Source: Diplonema papillatum
Lineage: Eukaryota > Euglenozoa > Diplonemea > Diplonemida > Diplonemidae
Assembly: GCA_030068145.1 (NCBI GenBank)
Contig: JAPJBO010000022.1
Coordinates: forward strand, 62,001-126,000
Direction of reading: 5' to 3'
DNA length: 64,000 nt
Under the pieces are notes generated by a model. The model searched no databases. It was not told where the DNA came from and saw only the letters and a program-made list of their open reading frames with translations. This document shows positions 53,920 to 64,000 of this stretch, piece after piece. Position 1 is the first letter of the stretch, and each line of letters starts with the position of its first letter. The translations under genes were made by a program, and so were the position numbers.

Positions 53920-54378
53920 GAAGACGTCATGCTGGGGCTGCTGAAGTCATCGAACCTTTCGACGGCATTTCCAGAGACAAACAATCTGTTTGCCATTGCT
54001 GTTGTCCTGCCAATGGGGACAGCATCGGTCGAGCGTGTCTTTTCAAACATGAAAAGGGTGTTGACAAAAGCCAGGAAGAGGCTTCACGAGCAGACGCTGA
54101 CCGACGTGCTAATGCTCGGGCTCAATGGCCCGTATGAACGTGGCAGTGGCATCCCGAGGAGCGCTATGGAGGCGTACCTCAATGCGTGGATTGCGAGCCC
54201 AAGAACACTGAACTTCGCCACGTGGCCGGAGTATGAAGCGTGCGTCGACAAAGTGGGGGTCATGCGCAAAGATATGATGACTAACCCAAGCCCTTCACTG
54301 ACACTGTTGTTGGCCCACTCGTCCCTTCGTTTCCCACTGACGCTGTTGTTGGCCCACTCGTCCCTTCGTTTCCCGTAG
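53920..54378 (+). pseudogene. hAT-family transposase C-terminal remnant
   Basis: The plus-strand frame encodes NLFAIAVVLPMGTASVERVF, then SNMKRVLTKARKRLHEQTLT and VLMLGLNGP. This is the C-terminal dimerisation region of hAT transposases, whose hallmark is SxxERxFS followed by TKxRxxL. The upstream catalytic region is absent. A 39-bp segment is repeated in tandem at 54297-54374 just before the stop. Confidence 0.75.
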
Positions 54379-54589
54379 CAGGCGTATGGCTTTCTTCGTT
54401 CTTTGTCCACCATGCCACCGCTATCCGGTACGACTTCGCTCTGCAGGCATTCGTTGCCGAACGGGGGTGTCTGCCCTCCCCCTGTGCACAAAATCTGGAT
54501 ACAGACCAGTTTACCAGTTCCGGGCTCGGGGGTCGAGGTCAGAGCTAGTACGCTGCTTCAAACCACAATACGCTAAACATTAATAGTAG

Positions 54590-55405
54590 TTGGCCCGGCC
54601 CGCCGTGGCAGCCGGCGCAGCATTCGCACGGGTGCCCGAAATATATCGCCGATCGTGTCCGGGCTGGACTCTGCCGCTACCAAGAGTCTCTGCAGCGACA
54701 CCGCAACGTGGGATATTGGAGCATCCTCGCGGCCCCTCGCCTCCTTTCTCTGCAGGACCCAGCACGAACGCCTTCTCCTCCGTCTCACCACCATGCGTCC
54801 AGCCCTCTCCTGCGAGAACGGGGGGCGCGAAACGTCCAAACGGAAAAAGGAGATCAGGGACCTCTTCCTCTCTTCTGAAACGCATCTGCGCGTATGTGGG
54901 CTTCAGGAAATCCGGCAGACTCGACAACCCGAAAAGCTCCAGCTGCATGTCGAACGTCCAGGATTCTCCTGGGCAGCTGAGCCGGGCGAAGAGCGGCCTC
55001 CTCCTTCCGCCTCCTAGCACTCTCACCCTCCGCTGACTCCTGTTGGCGAAGCCACTTCTTCTTTGCCGCGGTCCGCAGCCTCGGGGGACACTTGGCCGGC
55101 AAATTTGCCGCGCCTTCCGTCTGAGCGCAGTCAAGGAGAGAGCTGTAGCCCAGCGCGTGCAGCTCCTTCGGCCTTGGCGAAGTCGGCGGGCTCCGTGTCC
55201 GTGTAGCCGGCCGCCCACGCCTCGAACACCAACATAGGTGCCAGGCCCTTCCTTTCTGCGTCCAGGCTGTCCACCACGGCACTCTAGGTCTCGGCGTGGG
55301 CCCCCGCGTCGAACCCGGGAACGAGCTCGAAAGCTTCGCAGAGGGGGTCCTGGTGGCCCATCCTCTCAACCTCCGACCTCCTTGACCAGCTCTCGGGAAT
55401 CGCCA
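54590..55405 (-). pseudogene. Pseudogene related to the repeats at 5430-6440
   Basis: Read on the minus strand, it starts MAIPESWSRRSEVERMGHQD and runs through an in-frame TAG, then AVVDSLDAERKGLAPMLVFE, a frameshift, KELHALGYSSLLDCAQTEG, another frameshift, and LELFGLSSLPDFLKPTYAQM. It ends in a segment with GWTHGGETEEKAFVLGPAEK. The order is the same as in the plus-strand repeats at 5430-6440, so this is a more complete relic of the same gene family. Near its end it merges with a fragment shared with the gene at 57426 (bases 54588-54690). No function is recognised. Confidence 0.65.
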
Positions 55406-55860
55406 TCTTATCACCTGTAGAACCCCTTGTTTTTTCGTTACTCCCTGCTTGTTCATCTCTTGCATCGCAGGTCACATGCGCGTTCAAGCGACCATCTCTT
55501 GCTACTGGCACCTACAAGCGCACCGCCGCCACAGAGTCATGCATCTCGTCCCCGGGCACTCCACACTGCCTCTACGGCTCACACCCCCTTACTTCCTACG
55601 GAACTCCGCATATCGCCGGCTACTTACTCTGTAGACGAAACTGCCCTCTCAGGCCACCTGCGTGATGGGGTGGTTTGTGCGCAAAAAACGGGGGAAAAAA
55701 CGCATTCACTCGCTCACGACCAGAGGGGGGGAGGCATGAGCGATTCTCGAGTCTCTGCAACGCCTTCTGTTCTCTCGGATACGGTAGCACTTTCGACATC
55801 CGACGCGCCTCTCGTGAGATATCCCCAAACCAGCAGGGGCGTCCTAGGTGCTCTTCGCTG
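55406..55860. other. Unassigned stretch
   Basis: Short frames only; none shows recognisable similarity. Confidence 0.35.
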
Positions 55861-55861
55861 C

Positions 55862-56095
55862 TTTTCTTGCGGGATTCATTCAACGCAGCAGGTGGGACAT
55901 CCGACGTGCTTTTTCTTGCGGGATTTATTCAACGCAGCAGGTGGGGCATCCGACGTGCTTTTTCTTGCGGGATGTATTCAACTCAGCAGGTGGGGCATCC
56001 GACTTGCTTTCCGCGGAGTGTTCTCACGCAGCAGGTGGGGCATCCGACGTGCTTTATGTGGAGCAACCTCACATGCAGCAGGTGGGGCATCGCCG
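55862..56095. repeat. ~45-48-bp minisatellite (forward orientation)
   Basis: Five copies carry GCAGCAGGTGGGGCATCCGA, with spacers such as TTTTTCTTGCGGGATTTATTC. Open frames across it encode repeated QQVGHPTCFFLRD-like peptides that are by-products of the repeat. The reverse-oriented relative is at 4857-5060. Confidence 0.85.
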
Positions 56096-56399
56096 AACGT
56101 TCCCAGTGCCCGGCTGGCACCTCGTGTTCGCTTTGACGTCAGTTCCGCTAAAGCGATCGCTGAACCCAAACGAGAATGCACCTGTTTGTGTCGATTGCGA
56201 AGCGCTTTCGTCGGATTTAGCTGACATAAAACTCCAGTTTCATTTCAAGAGACGCCGGCCCTAAAACACACTGAACCTTTAAACCACAGTGTCTAACAAA
56301 TGCAATTTGTCAAGAACAAAAACAGATCGATGGCAGCGTACTATCCTCACTCCCGTTAGATGAACAAAACAGGTTTGAAGGAAGTGCGCACAAACAAAA

Positions 56400-57100
56400 C
56401 TTAATAGTAGTTGGCCCCACCCGCCGTGGCCGCCGGCGCAGCATTGGCGCGGGTGCCCGAAATCGCCGATCGTGTGCCGGCTGGACTCTGCCGCGAGGAC
56501 ACGCGGCTGGTGGTCGACCACCATCTGCGTCGAGTACGCCGTGAGCAACGGGTGTAACTCAAAAACGGCTTCATGTCAAGAGACGCCGGCCCTAAAGCAC
56601 ACCGAAGCTTTAAAACACACAACAAGCGCTAAAATTAATAGTAGTTGGCAGCGCCCCAGGACTCTGTCTCTTTCTCCGTCTCTTTCTCACTCACAAGCGA
56701 AGTTAACCTCTACGAAGCATCCAACCCCACAGCACGAGACCCGACGACTCCGCTGACCAAGGGGCGAATGACCTAGTGCCGAAGGCAAATATACCCGCGG
56801 CAGCGGGGCGAGAAGGACGATGGCCGCGGCCGCGCCGGGCAAAGAAGCGGGTCCGACCCGCCGTGGCCGCCGGCGCAGCATTGGCGCGGGTGCCCGAAAT
56901 CGCCGATCGTGTGCGGGCTGGACTTCGTGCGGCTCTGCCGCGAGGACGCTGCTGGTCGTCGACCACCTGCGGCTCCGCACCTGCGTCGAGTGCGCCGTGA
57001 GCAACGGGTGCGCCGTAATTTAAGAACAGCTTGGCACTTCAAGAGACGCAGACCCTCAACCACACTGAACCTTTAAACCACAAAAAAACGCTAAAATAAA
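56400..57100 (+). pseudogene. Tandem 5' fragments of the gene at 57426-59945
   Basis: Two partial copies (about 56400-56634 and 56636-57097) match the region upstream of and into the gene. They include the pyrimidine-rich stretch, GCCGCCGGCGCAGCATTGGC, CGAAATCGCCGATCGTGTG and the GTCGACCACC segment. Each then ends in the recurring phrase CCCTAAAGCACACCGAA or CCCTCAACCACACTGAAC and a GCTAAAAT-like end. The copies differ by internal deletions. Confidence 0.75.
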
Positions 57101-57425
57101 GAGTAGCTGGCAGCGTCCTAGGACTCTGTCTCTTTCTCCCTCTCTTTCTCACTCGCACTCTCAAGCGAAGTTTAACTCTATCCAACCCCACAGCACGGAC
57201 CCCGACGACTCCGCTGACCAAGGGGCGAATGGCCACGCGCAGAAGGAAAGTACACCCGCGAAAGCGGGGAAAGCTAAAAAGGGACGACGGCCGCGGCCCC
57301 GCGCGCCGGGCAAAGAAAGCGGGTCCGACCCGCCGTGGCCGCCGGCGCAGCATTGGCGCGGGTGCCCGAAATCGCCGATCGTGTGCGGGCTGGACTTCGT
57401 GCGGCTCTGCCGCGAGGATACGCTG

Positions 57426-58793
57426 ATGGTCGTCGACCACCTGCGGCTCGTCGAGTACGCCGTGAGCAACGGGTATTTGCTCGGCCAGTTCGAGTCGACC
57501 GCGGCCGCCGGCCTTGGCCCGATGGACGTGATGATGGTCCACGAGCGCGGCCAATTCGGCCCCGTCGTCGGTCGAAGGACTGTCGTGCAGTCGTTCTGCT
57601 CGGTCGTCCTCGCCGGCGTCGACGGCGGGCTGCTGCCCGACGACGCTGTGCAGATCGTCGACCTCGCCCTCGGGTCAGCCGACTTCGACATGGAGTGGCT
57701 CATGGTGCAGGTGGCGGTCACGATGATGGACGAGAAAACCTTCGCCCTCTGGTCCAACAACTCGTCGTCGGCGTTCTTCGCCGAGCACATGGTGGAAGCA
57801 ACACTCGACTGCACCGGGATGCCCCACCTAGTCGGCGCGGCCCTGCGCGTCGTCGGCACCCGCTCGTGGATTACCGCATCCCGGTTGAACGACTGCGGCT
57901 GCTTCGTGGCGGCGCATGTCGTAGCGGAGAGCGGGATCAGCGCGTACCTCGCGGGCATCGAGCTGTCGGACAGCAACTACAGCGGGTGCGAGCCGCGTTT
58001 TTTTTCGGGGTTGTACTACGAGCTCGGGCGGAGCAGCGTGCACCTCGGTTTACCCGTCGGCGAGTTGACGGCGGCGCACGAGGCGTTCGACCGCGCGGTG
58101 CGCCTGTGGCCGGACAACAAGCAGGCGGTGTGGTGCCGGGAAGACCTGCTGCGGTTCCAAAGCGGGGCCATCGACCTCATCCAGCTCGAGATCGACGCAG
58201 AGGACCGCTGGAAGGCCACCGTCGGTGTGCTCAAGCGCGCCGCCGGCGCCGCGGCGCTGCTCGTCGCTGCGGTGGGAGCGCAGGCCGCCCGCGCGGAGTT
58301 CGCTTCGGCGGCGAAGGAGCGCGCGGAGTCGGAGAAGACGGCGGCGAAGGAGCGGAAGGTCCAGAAGAAGAGGGAGCGGCGCTGCGTGCGCCACGCGGCG
58401 GTCGCGGCGGGGCTCGTGGCCGGGGGATGGGCGACGTGGGCCACCGAGGGCGCGCGGGCGGCGGCGCAGGAGGCGGCGGACTGCTTCGCGGCCGCCGAGA
58501 GGGGCCTGCGGTCTGCTGAGGTCGCGGGCCGGGCTGCGGTGGCGCAGGAGGCGGCGGCAGGGACGCAGGCCCTGGCGCACGGGCTGCGGGGCGTCGACAG
58601 GCTCGCCCGCGCGGCGGCCGAGCACTCCGCGCAGGAGGCCGGCCGCCGCGCCGGCGTCGTGCGCGACGAGGCCGCCGCAGCCGGCGCCGTCAAAGCGGCG
58701 GCCGCGAAGGCGCTGGCGAGGGCGAAGAAGCAGGAACAGGTGCAGCAGCAGCAGAAGTTGCAGCAGCAGCAGCAGGAACAAGAACAGGTGCAG

Positions 58794-58828
<35 letters not shown>

Positions 58829-59945
58829 GCAGAAGTTGCAGCAGCAGCAGGAAAATTTGCAGCAGCAGCAACAGCAGCAGCAGCAGAAGTTGCAGCAGCA
58901 GCAGCAGCAGCAACAGCAGAAGTTGCAACAGCAGCAGCAACAACAACAACAACAACAGCAGCAGCAGGAAAATTTGCAGCAGCAGCAACAGCAGCAACAG
59001 CAGCAGCAGCAGCAGCAACAGCAGAAATTGCAACAGCAGCAACAACAACAACAACAGCAGCAGCAGCAGAAGTTGCAGCAGCAGCAGCAGCAGCAACAAC
59101 AACAACAACAACAGCAGCAGCAGCAGCTGCCGGGCGGTAGTACCGAGGGCAAGGAGGGCGAGGCCGCCGGGGACAAGGGCGGCAACGCCGGGGAGAACGG
59201 CGACAGAACCGGGGGGAAGGGCGAGAAGACCGAAAACAAGGGCGCCGGCAACAACAAACCCGGGGAAAAGGGCGAGAAGGGGACCGGAAACAAGGGCGAC
59301 AGCAACAAACCCGGCGAAAAGGGCGAGAAGACCGAAAACAAGGGCGCCGGCAACAAACCCGGGGAAAAGGGCGAGAAGGGGACCGGAAACAAGGGCGACA
59401 GCAACAAACCCGGGGAAAAGGGCGAGAAGGGGACCGGAAACAAGGGCGACGACAACAAACCCGGCGAAAAGGGCGAGAAGACCGAGGATCCGGGCGACAA
59501 GGCCGCCGAGAAGGGCGGCGGCGCGAACGGCCGCGGCGCGGGCCGGGGGAGGGCCGCGGCGCTGGCGGCGGCGGGTGCCGCGGCGCTCGTCGTCGCGGCG
59601 GGCAGCGGCGGCGGCGGCGGCGGCGCCGCCGCCAACGGGTCCTTCTCGAACAACTCGGGCTCGCACCGGATGAACATCATGGCCTCCCCGTTCGTTCCGA
59701 GCGCGTCGGCGACGCCTTCCCTGTCGCCGTCGACGCCGCCGCCGCACGCGACGCCGCAGGAGCACCCGCACTTCTTCGCGCCGCTGCACGCGGCCGCCAA
59801 CCCGGCCGCACCCGCGCCGGCCTTCCGCGCCCACCACGACTTCGCCGCATCCGTCCCGCGCAAAAACGAGAAGAAGACGCTCAAGCTCCTCGTGGGCTCC
59901 GTCTACGAGTCGATGATGTTTGTCCTTTTCTTTAATCACACTTAA
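57426..59945 (+). CDS. Large low-complexity protein: N-terminal folded region, polyQ, GEKGEK repeats
   Basis: From the ATG at 57426 the frame gives 839 residues. Residues 1-235 look folded (VVDHLRLVEYAVSNGYLLGQ, FDMEWLMVQVAVTMMDEKTF) and end in a TPR-like helix pair, AAHEAFDRAVRLWPDNKQAV. Residues about 265-430 are Ala-rich helices with two weakly hydrophobic stretches. Residues about 437-567 are almost all Gln, interrupted by KLQQQ and ENLQQQ. Then ~17-residue units of the KPGEKGEKGTGNKGD type follow to about 695, and an Ala/Gly-rich and Pro/His-rich tail. The frame is open without a start codon for about 300 bases upstream, after a pyrimidine tract near 57125-57160. An upstream exon or non-ATG start is therefore possible. 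No named family is recognised. Confidence 0.7.
58735..59127 (+). repeat. Imperfect CAG/CAA repeat coding for polyglutamine
   Basis: The repeat mixes CAG and CAA codons with recurring AAGTTGCAG and GAAAATTTGCAG interruptions. The interruptions are shared between blocks, which indicates block duplication rather than simple slippage. Confidence 0.95.
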
Positions 59946-60049
59946 AAACAACTTTTTCGTCACTAAAAGGCATAAAAAGACGCTGCAGTAAGTAAATATT
60001 GTTGTCGACAACGAAAAGCAAAAGAACAACACAAAACTGCGCAATTCTT
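59946..60049 (+). other. 3' flank of the polyQ gene
   Basis: An AT-rich stretch follows the stop codon with TTAAAAACAACTTTTT and no further coding sequence. Confidence 0.4.
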
Positions 60050-60287
60050 TCTAGGAAACCCCCTAGAGGAGGCCGCCAGGTGCGTTCAAAGTTGGAAATG
60101 CGCCGTATTCCACAGGTAAATGCGGGTTCAGTGCCTGGCGTAAGCGTTTAAAACTTAAACGCCGGACTTAGAAAAATACCGGGATCTCGAGCAAACCTTA
60201 CCTCTAAACGTATCGTACCTCCCCTCACCCCCTTACAGCCTCGGTCGAAATAAGCACCGGACGGCCCCTCCGAGTATTTTTAGTGAA
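60050..60287. repeat. Diverged copy of the short inverted-end element
   Basis: The left end (TAGGAAACCCCCTAGAGGAG) and right end (CGGACGGCCCCTCCGAGTAT) correspond to the ends of the copies at 25202-25613. Interior phrases such as GGCGTAAGCGTT are also shared. Confidence 0.6.
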
Positions 60288-60602
60288 AGTTCGCTTGAAA
60301 CTCTGGGGGTTTACAGTCTCCGGGCGACCTTTCGTCATTGAACGGGGAAACCACGCAGTCCTTTACCCCCGAGGTTTTATTATTATTCCGCAATCGAACC
60401 AGGTTGTAATACCTAAGCACATACACACCTTCTCCGGTAGCTCCCGGCTCAGCCGACTTCTGCGGCCTTCTTAAAAGGGCCCAGACAAGGGAAATAAAAG
60501 TATGGGAAGATATCCTTTGTGCTCTGTGTAGAGTGTTTGCTTGAGCTATCGTCCCCTTACTTACAGTAGGTTTTGTCGTATCAAAGTATTGAGAACCTTT
60601 GT

Positions 60603-60823
60603 GACCAACACACGACCTCCTTCTGCAACTGGGATCTCCTAGAAGGACACTACTACTCTTACTACCGCGGAAACAACTTGCGAGAAAGAAAAGGAAGTTC
60701 GCCGAATCATCTGGTGATTCCTCGTCATCAAACTGCACCTCGGACGTGAAGCGCGCCCCGAAGACAAACAGTACGCGAGGCAAGAAGCGACCGAAGCATG
60801 ACACGACGCGTGCAAAGAGGTAG
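60603..60823 (+). CDS. Possible terminal exon with basic tail
   Basis: A plus-strand frame without a start codon encodes LPRKQLARKKRKFAESSGD followed by SSSSNCTSDVKRAPKTNSTR and GKKRPKHDTTRAKR, then a stop. The composition (Lys, Arg, Ser) looks like a nuclear protein tail. A pyrimidine-rich stretch and AG precede it (CTCCTAG near 60641). There is no recognised family and no upstream exon is identified. Confidence 0.25.
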
Positions 60824-61029
60824 TCTGCAGCGGCTTGTGCAGTCTATCGTCACAGATTGTTGCTGCATATCAAATTCAAACTACTCTTACTACCCCACTA
60901 CTTGCAGTCTATCGTCGGAGATTGTTGCTGCATATTAAGCTCAAACTACTTTTACCACAACTACTTTCCGTTCTCGTTCTCACTTTTTTGTCTTTCTCCC
61001 CTTTCCACCCTGCATACGAATCATTCGAA

Positions 61030-61520
61030 AGGAGTGAACCCAAGGTTCCCACTGCACTTTCTGCTTTAAAAGTAGAGGATTCTTAGAAGAGGGGTCTGCC
61101 ACTGTAGGCTGTCAGAAAGGAGTGAACTATGTTCCCGCTGCACCTTGCGCATCAGAAAGGAATGCCTTGCACTTCCCATTTCACTATCACGATACTAGCT
61201 TTGCTTGCATTCTACAAAAGGAGTGAACTATGTTCCCACTGTGCACTTTCAGCAAAAGAGAAACAATCGCTGTCTTCCCACTGCCCTGTGTCGACCGTAC
61301 GCTAGGCTGCCATGGCGCCGGTATCTCACAAAAGGAGTGAACTATGTTCCCACACAGAGGATATTCCCCCAGTTAAAGGAGTGACCTGGATTCCCACTGC
61401 ACTATTAAACCCCCATAAAGGAGTGAACTAGATTCCCACCGGCGAAACATTGGAAAGGAGTGAACCAGGTTCCCACACGCACTATTGTCCATGAGAAAGG
61501 AGTGAGCTAGATACCGACCA
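61030..61520. repeat. Irregularly spaced AAAGGAGTGAACTA motifs
   Basis: About eight copies of AAAGGAGTGAACTATGTTCC or close variants occur, several followed by CACTGCAC. The spacing varies from about 40 to 110 bp, so it is not a simple tandem array. There is no coding sequence here. Confidence 0.8.
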
Positions 61521-62170
61521 CACATTTGCACGAAATCAGTTTGTATTGAGCCCGGACCCCCTGAAATCCGAGGAGTCCAGGTCTGATACGCGACCAACAT
61601 CTTTTGAGGACCATCGGTTACTTAGCAAATCCACTGTCTCGGTCCCACGTGCATGTTGAGGGTCGGGTGCTCCGTCTTGGCATAAGCTTGACGTGACCTT
61701 GCCGAAGCACCGACAAGGCATCACAAGTGGCTCGGAAGGCCACCGGATCTGTGACGCCGATGACGCTCGGTCCCGAGGGTGCTGCTCGGATGGAGCTGCG
61801 TGTGGTATGATAGTGGTGGGGCATGTGGGTGTGTGGTCCTTTTTAAGATGGATTGTGTCTGCGCTCTCTCTCCCTTCAGGTTGCCGCCCGAGGGAACCGG
61901 CTGTGAGTCGAAACTCGGCGCTGGTCTCTCCGGCCTGCACCATGAGAGAACTTCGCGGCGCCGCTTAGGGCAGTTCGGTGTGGGTGTGCATGAACGGACC
62001 TGTGAAAAGAATTCAGAGAATTCAGAAGGACTACACAGTCCAAGTCCAGACAGAAACTAGCCCAGCATCTACCTGGCGCGCCTGACCCAGCGAGCTACGA
62101 GGGTCCAAAAATACAACCTGCCCCTTTTCTTTTAGAAACATTTTCTCCTTTCCTCCTTTACTTTGATCAT
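61521..62170. other. Unassigned stretch
   Basis: No gene is recognised. A tRNA-like D-arm phrase, GTAGCTCGCTGGGTCAGGCG, lies on the minus strand near 62075-62105 and could be the head of a tRNA-derived SINE. Confidence 0.35.
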
Positions 62171-62171
62171 A

Positions 62172-62250
62172 GGTGTCACGGCAAGTTTTGGCAGCCGCTG
62201 CTTAACAAAATTTGACGTGGGCGGCTTTGGATTTACATCTGAATGACACC
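62172..62250. repeat. Palindrome-ended motif, copy 2
   Basis: The segment begins GGTGTCACGG and ends ATGACACC and shares GGCAGCCGCTGCTTAAC and ACGTGGGCGGC with 17641-17716. In both places a GAGCTACGAGGG phrase lies 75-110 bp upstream. Confidence 0.45.
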
Positions 62251-63268
62251 TCAATACAAAAAAAGTTGTCGACAACTAACAAGTAAAAGAATAAAACAAA
62301 CCTACGCAGTTCTTCTTCGAAGAGATGCAAACGTTCCTTTTTTTTTTTTTCGATACATTGCAATGTGTTCCAAAAATGTAAGCCTGCGCAATGAGCGAAC
62401 CAACACCAAACTGAAGATCATGTCACTGTTACAGTTTACATGTCCGTGCTTCACATGGAGATCCCTAACTCAAGACATACCAGGTGAAAAAGAAGAAGAA
62501 CAACCTGAAGAGAGGACCCAGTGTGGATGCGTCAACGCAACAGTTTTTGAAAGGATAGCGAAAGAGCGAAGGCATATTTTTTAGTACTAACAATCTTGTG
62601 GGCTGCCCTTCAATGTATTGTGCAGGCTGGAAAGACGTAGGCAGCGTGTTTTGGTGGTTGATCAGAATTCCTTACCTGAATATGCACAGGGTAAATGCAA
62701 GTGGGAAAACGATCACCCGGCACGCACAAACAAAAGAGAAAGACTTTAAAACACCGGATCCCTAAGCGAACTTGCGCTCTAAAAACGAATGGAGGCGGTG
62801 CCTCTCGCGCTGCTCCCCTTGAGGTTCCTGGTTCGTGCCATGCGCCGCCGCCCGGGTTAAGGGGTTGCGGCATCCGCGTCGGCCAGGGCCAGGGAGGCGG
62901 TTAGAAGGGGTCACCATCCACCGTTCGCGGGCTTCGTTACTGCACTGCCCCCGGCTCCCCGTGTCTTCGTCGTCCCGGGGGAAAATCTGAGGTTCATGTT
63001 TAGGCAGAGCCTGGTGGATGCTAGCATCAAGTCTTCTTCGAGGAAGACGTTGTCTAGAAATGTATGATTCCTTGAGGGATCAGCCCCCCTGCATTTTCTC
63101 GCCGCAGGGGAGGGTTAAGAGCCATGGGGATGGATTGCCACGGGTTCTTCGGTGCGTTCTCGCGACGTCGCCGCTGACGATGCCGCCGCCGTTGTCGTTG
63201 CCTCCGCAGCCGCCGTCGGGCGGGCGGCTGGGTGATCCCGGTCTGCGTAGTGGTGGATGCGCTCACGC
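62251..63268. other. Stretch before the rRNA-derived array
   Basis: A dispersed repeat copy related to 33488-33770 lies at about 62643-62745. The GC-rich part from 62800 on may be rDNA-related spacer, but I cannot align it to conserved rRNA. No gene is supported. Confidence 0.35.
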
Positions 63269-64000
63269 GGCCATGGAGTCGGCATCCGATAATGAGTGTG
63301 TAACAACTCACCTGCTGAATGCATTGGTCCCGAAAATGGATGATGCTCAAGCGATCCACCCATAGTTGGCCGCGTACTGGTATCACAAAGCCAGGCGTGC
63401 GTAGGAGTCGCTCATCAGATCCCACAAAGGGTGTCGGTTCATCTTGACAGCAGGACGGCGGCCATGGAAGTCGGCATCCGATAATGAGTGTGTAACAACT
63501 CACCTGCCGAATGCACCGGTCCCGAAAATGGATGATGCTCAAGCGATCCCTCCATAGTTGGCCGCGTACTGGTATCACAAAGCCAGGCGTGCGTAGGAGT
63601 CGCTCATCAGATCCCACAAAGGGTGTCGGTTCATCTTGACAGCAGGACGGTGGCCATGGAAGTCGGCATCCGATAATGAGTGTGTAACAACTCACCTGCC
63701 GAATGCACCGGTCCCTAAAATGGATGATGCTCAAGCGATCCCCCATAGTTGGCCGCGTACTGGTATCACAAAGCCAGGCGTGCGTAGGAGTCGCTCATCA
63801 GATCCCACAAAGGGTGTCGGTTCATCTTGACAGCAGGACGGTGGCCATGGAAGTCGGCATCCGATAATGAGTGTGTAACAACTCACCTGCCGAATGCACC
63901 GGTCCCGAAAATGGATGATGCTCAAGCGATCCACCCATAGTTGGCCGCGTACTGGTATCACAAAGCCAGGCGTGCCTAGGAGTCGCTCATCAGATCCCAC
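63269..64000 (+). rRNA. Tandem array of an LSU rRNA fragment (GTPase-associated centre)
   Basis: The plus strand carries repeated copies of a ~192-bp unit. The start TACTGGTATCACAAAGCC occurs at 63375, 63567, 63758 and 63950. Each unit contains CTCATCAGATCCCACAAAGG, GACAGCAGGACGGTGGCCAT, GGAAGTCGGCATCCG, GAGTGTGTAACAACTCACCT and GAAAATGGATGATGCTCAAG. These are the conserved eukaryotic LSU sequences around the GTPase-associated centre, which binds the L11/P-stalk proteins. The H44-type stem GAGTG/CTCAC and its loop TGTAACAA are intact. Adjacent parts of the LSU gene are absent. The array continues past the window. It is either a satellite derived from rDNA or a gene array for a fragmented rRNA piece. 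Confidence 0.85.

Noticed and set aside
62800-63268. Further LSU or SSU rRNA sequence upstream of the array
   Set aside because: GC-rich, but I could not match it to conserved rRNA segments.

Overview
The window looks like nuclear DNA of a protist that is poor in introns, has GC-rich genes and is heavily loaded with repeats. Three things support this: single-exon or nearly intronless genes for typical eukaryotic proteins (the GPI-transamidase subunit PIG-T, a PAXBP1/GCFC-family protein, a UBR-box-like protein), eukaryote-type LSU rRNA sequence, and LINE and tyrosine-recombinase (YR) retroelements. Pyrimidine tracts ending in AG lie before several genes. These would suit cis- or trans-splicing, and the YR element has the gag-YR-RT order that I recall from trypanosomatid VIPER elements. 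A euglenozoan-like host is therefore possible, but this is inference and I do not assign the species.

Layout. Bases 1-11305 hold two near-identical copies of a conserved protein of unknown function (the first cut by the window edge), each with about 2 kb of duplicated 3' flank, separated by minisatellites and a decayed gene family. Bases 11306-15550 hold a PAXBP1 fragment, a 19-bp and a 10-bp satellite array, a broken small ORF and a TTTCCG-bearing inverted-repeat element. Bases 15780-18530 are a decayed LINE. Bases 18730-21976 hold a truncated and then a full PAXBP1-like gene. Bases 23342-24417 are a non-autonomous DNA element containing a long hairpin. Bases 24475-27822 hold a coiled-coil gene whose roughly 2.55-kb candidate intron is packed with repeats. 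PIG-T (30866-32461) is flanked by partial copies of itself on both sides. A UBR-box-like gene (35598-36908) runs into a (TG)n tract.

From 36819 to about 53542 there is a nest of retroelements whose boundaries almost all lie in (TG)n: a 5'-truncated LINE, a second copy of the UBR segment, a YR retroelement with 28-bp direct-repeat cores, a 375-bp solo form of its ends, a nearly full-length 8.3-kb LINE, and another truncated LINE of the same family. The full LINE encodes an ORF1 protein and a polyprotein with two OTU domains, an APE endonuclease, RT, RNase H and Cys/His-rich modules. Bases 53543-59945 hold a hAT remnant, a pseudogene and repeated 5' fragments leading to a large polyQ/GEKGEK protein gene. 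Bases 59946-63240 are mostly repeats. From about 63270 to the right edge there is a tandem array of a ~192-bp unit from the GTPase-associated centre of LSU rRNA.

The main theme is that almost every host gene here is surrounded by truncated copies of itself, and that (TG)n tracts act as landing sites for several unrelated retroelements. The genes are not organised as a pathway.
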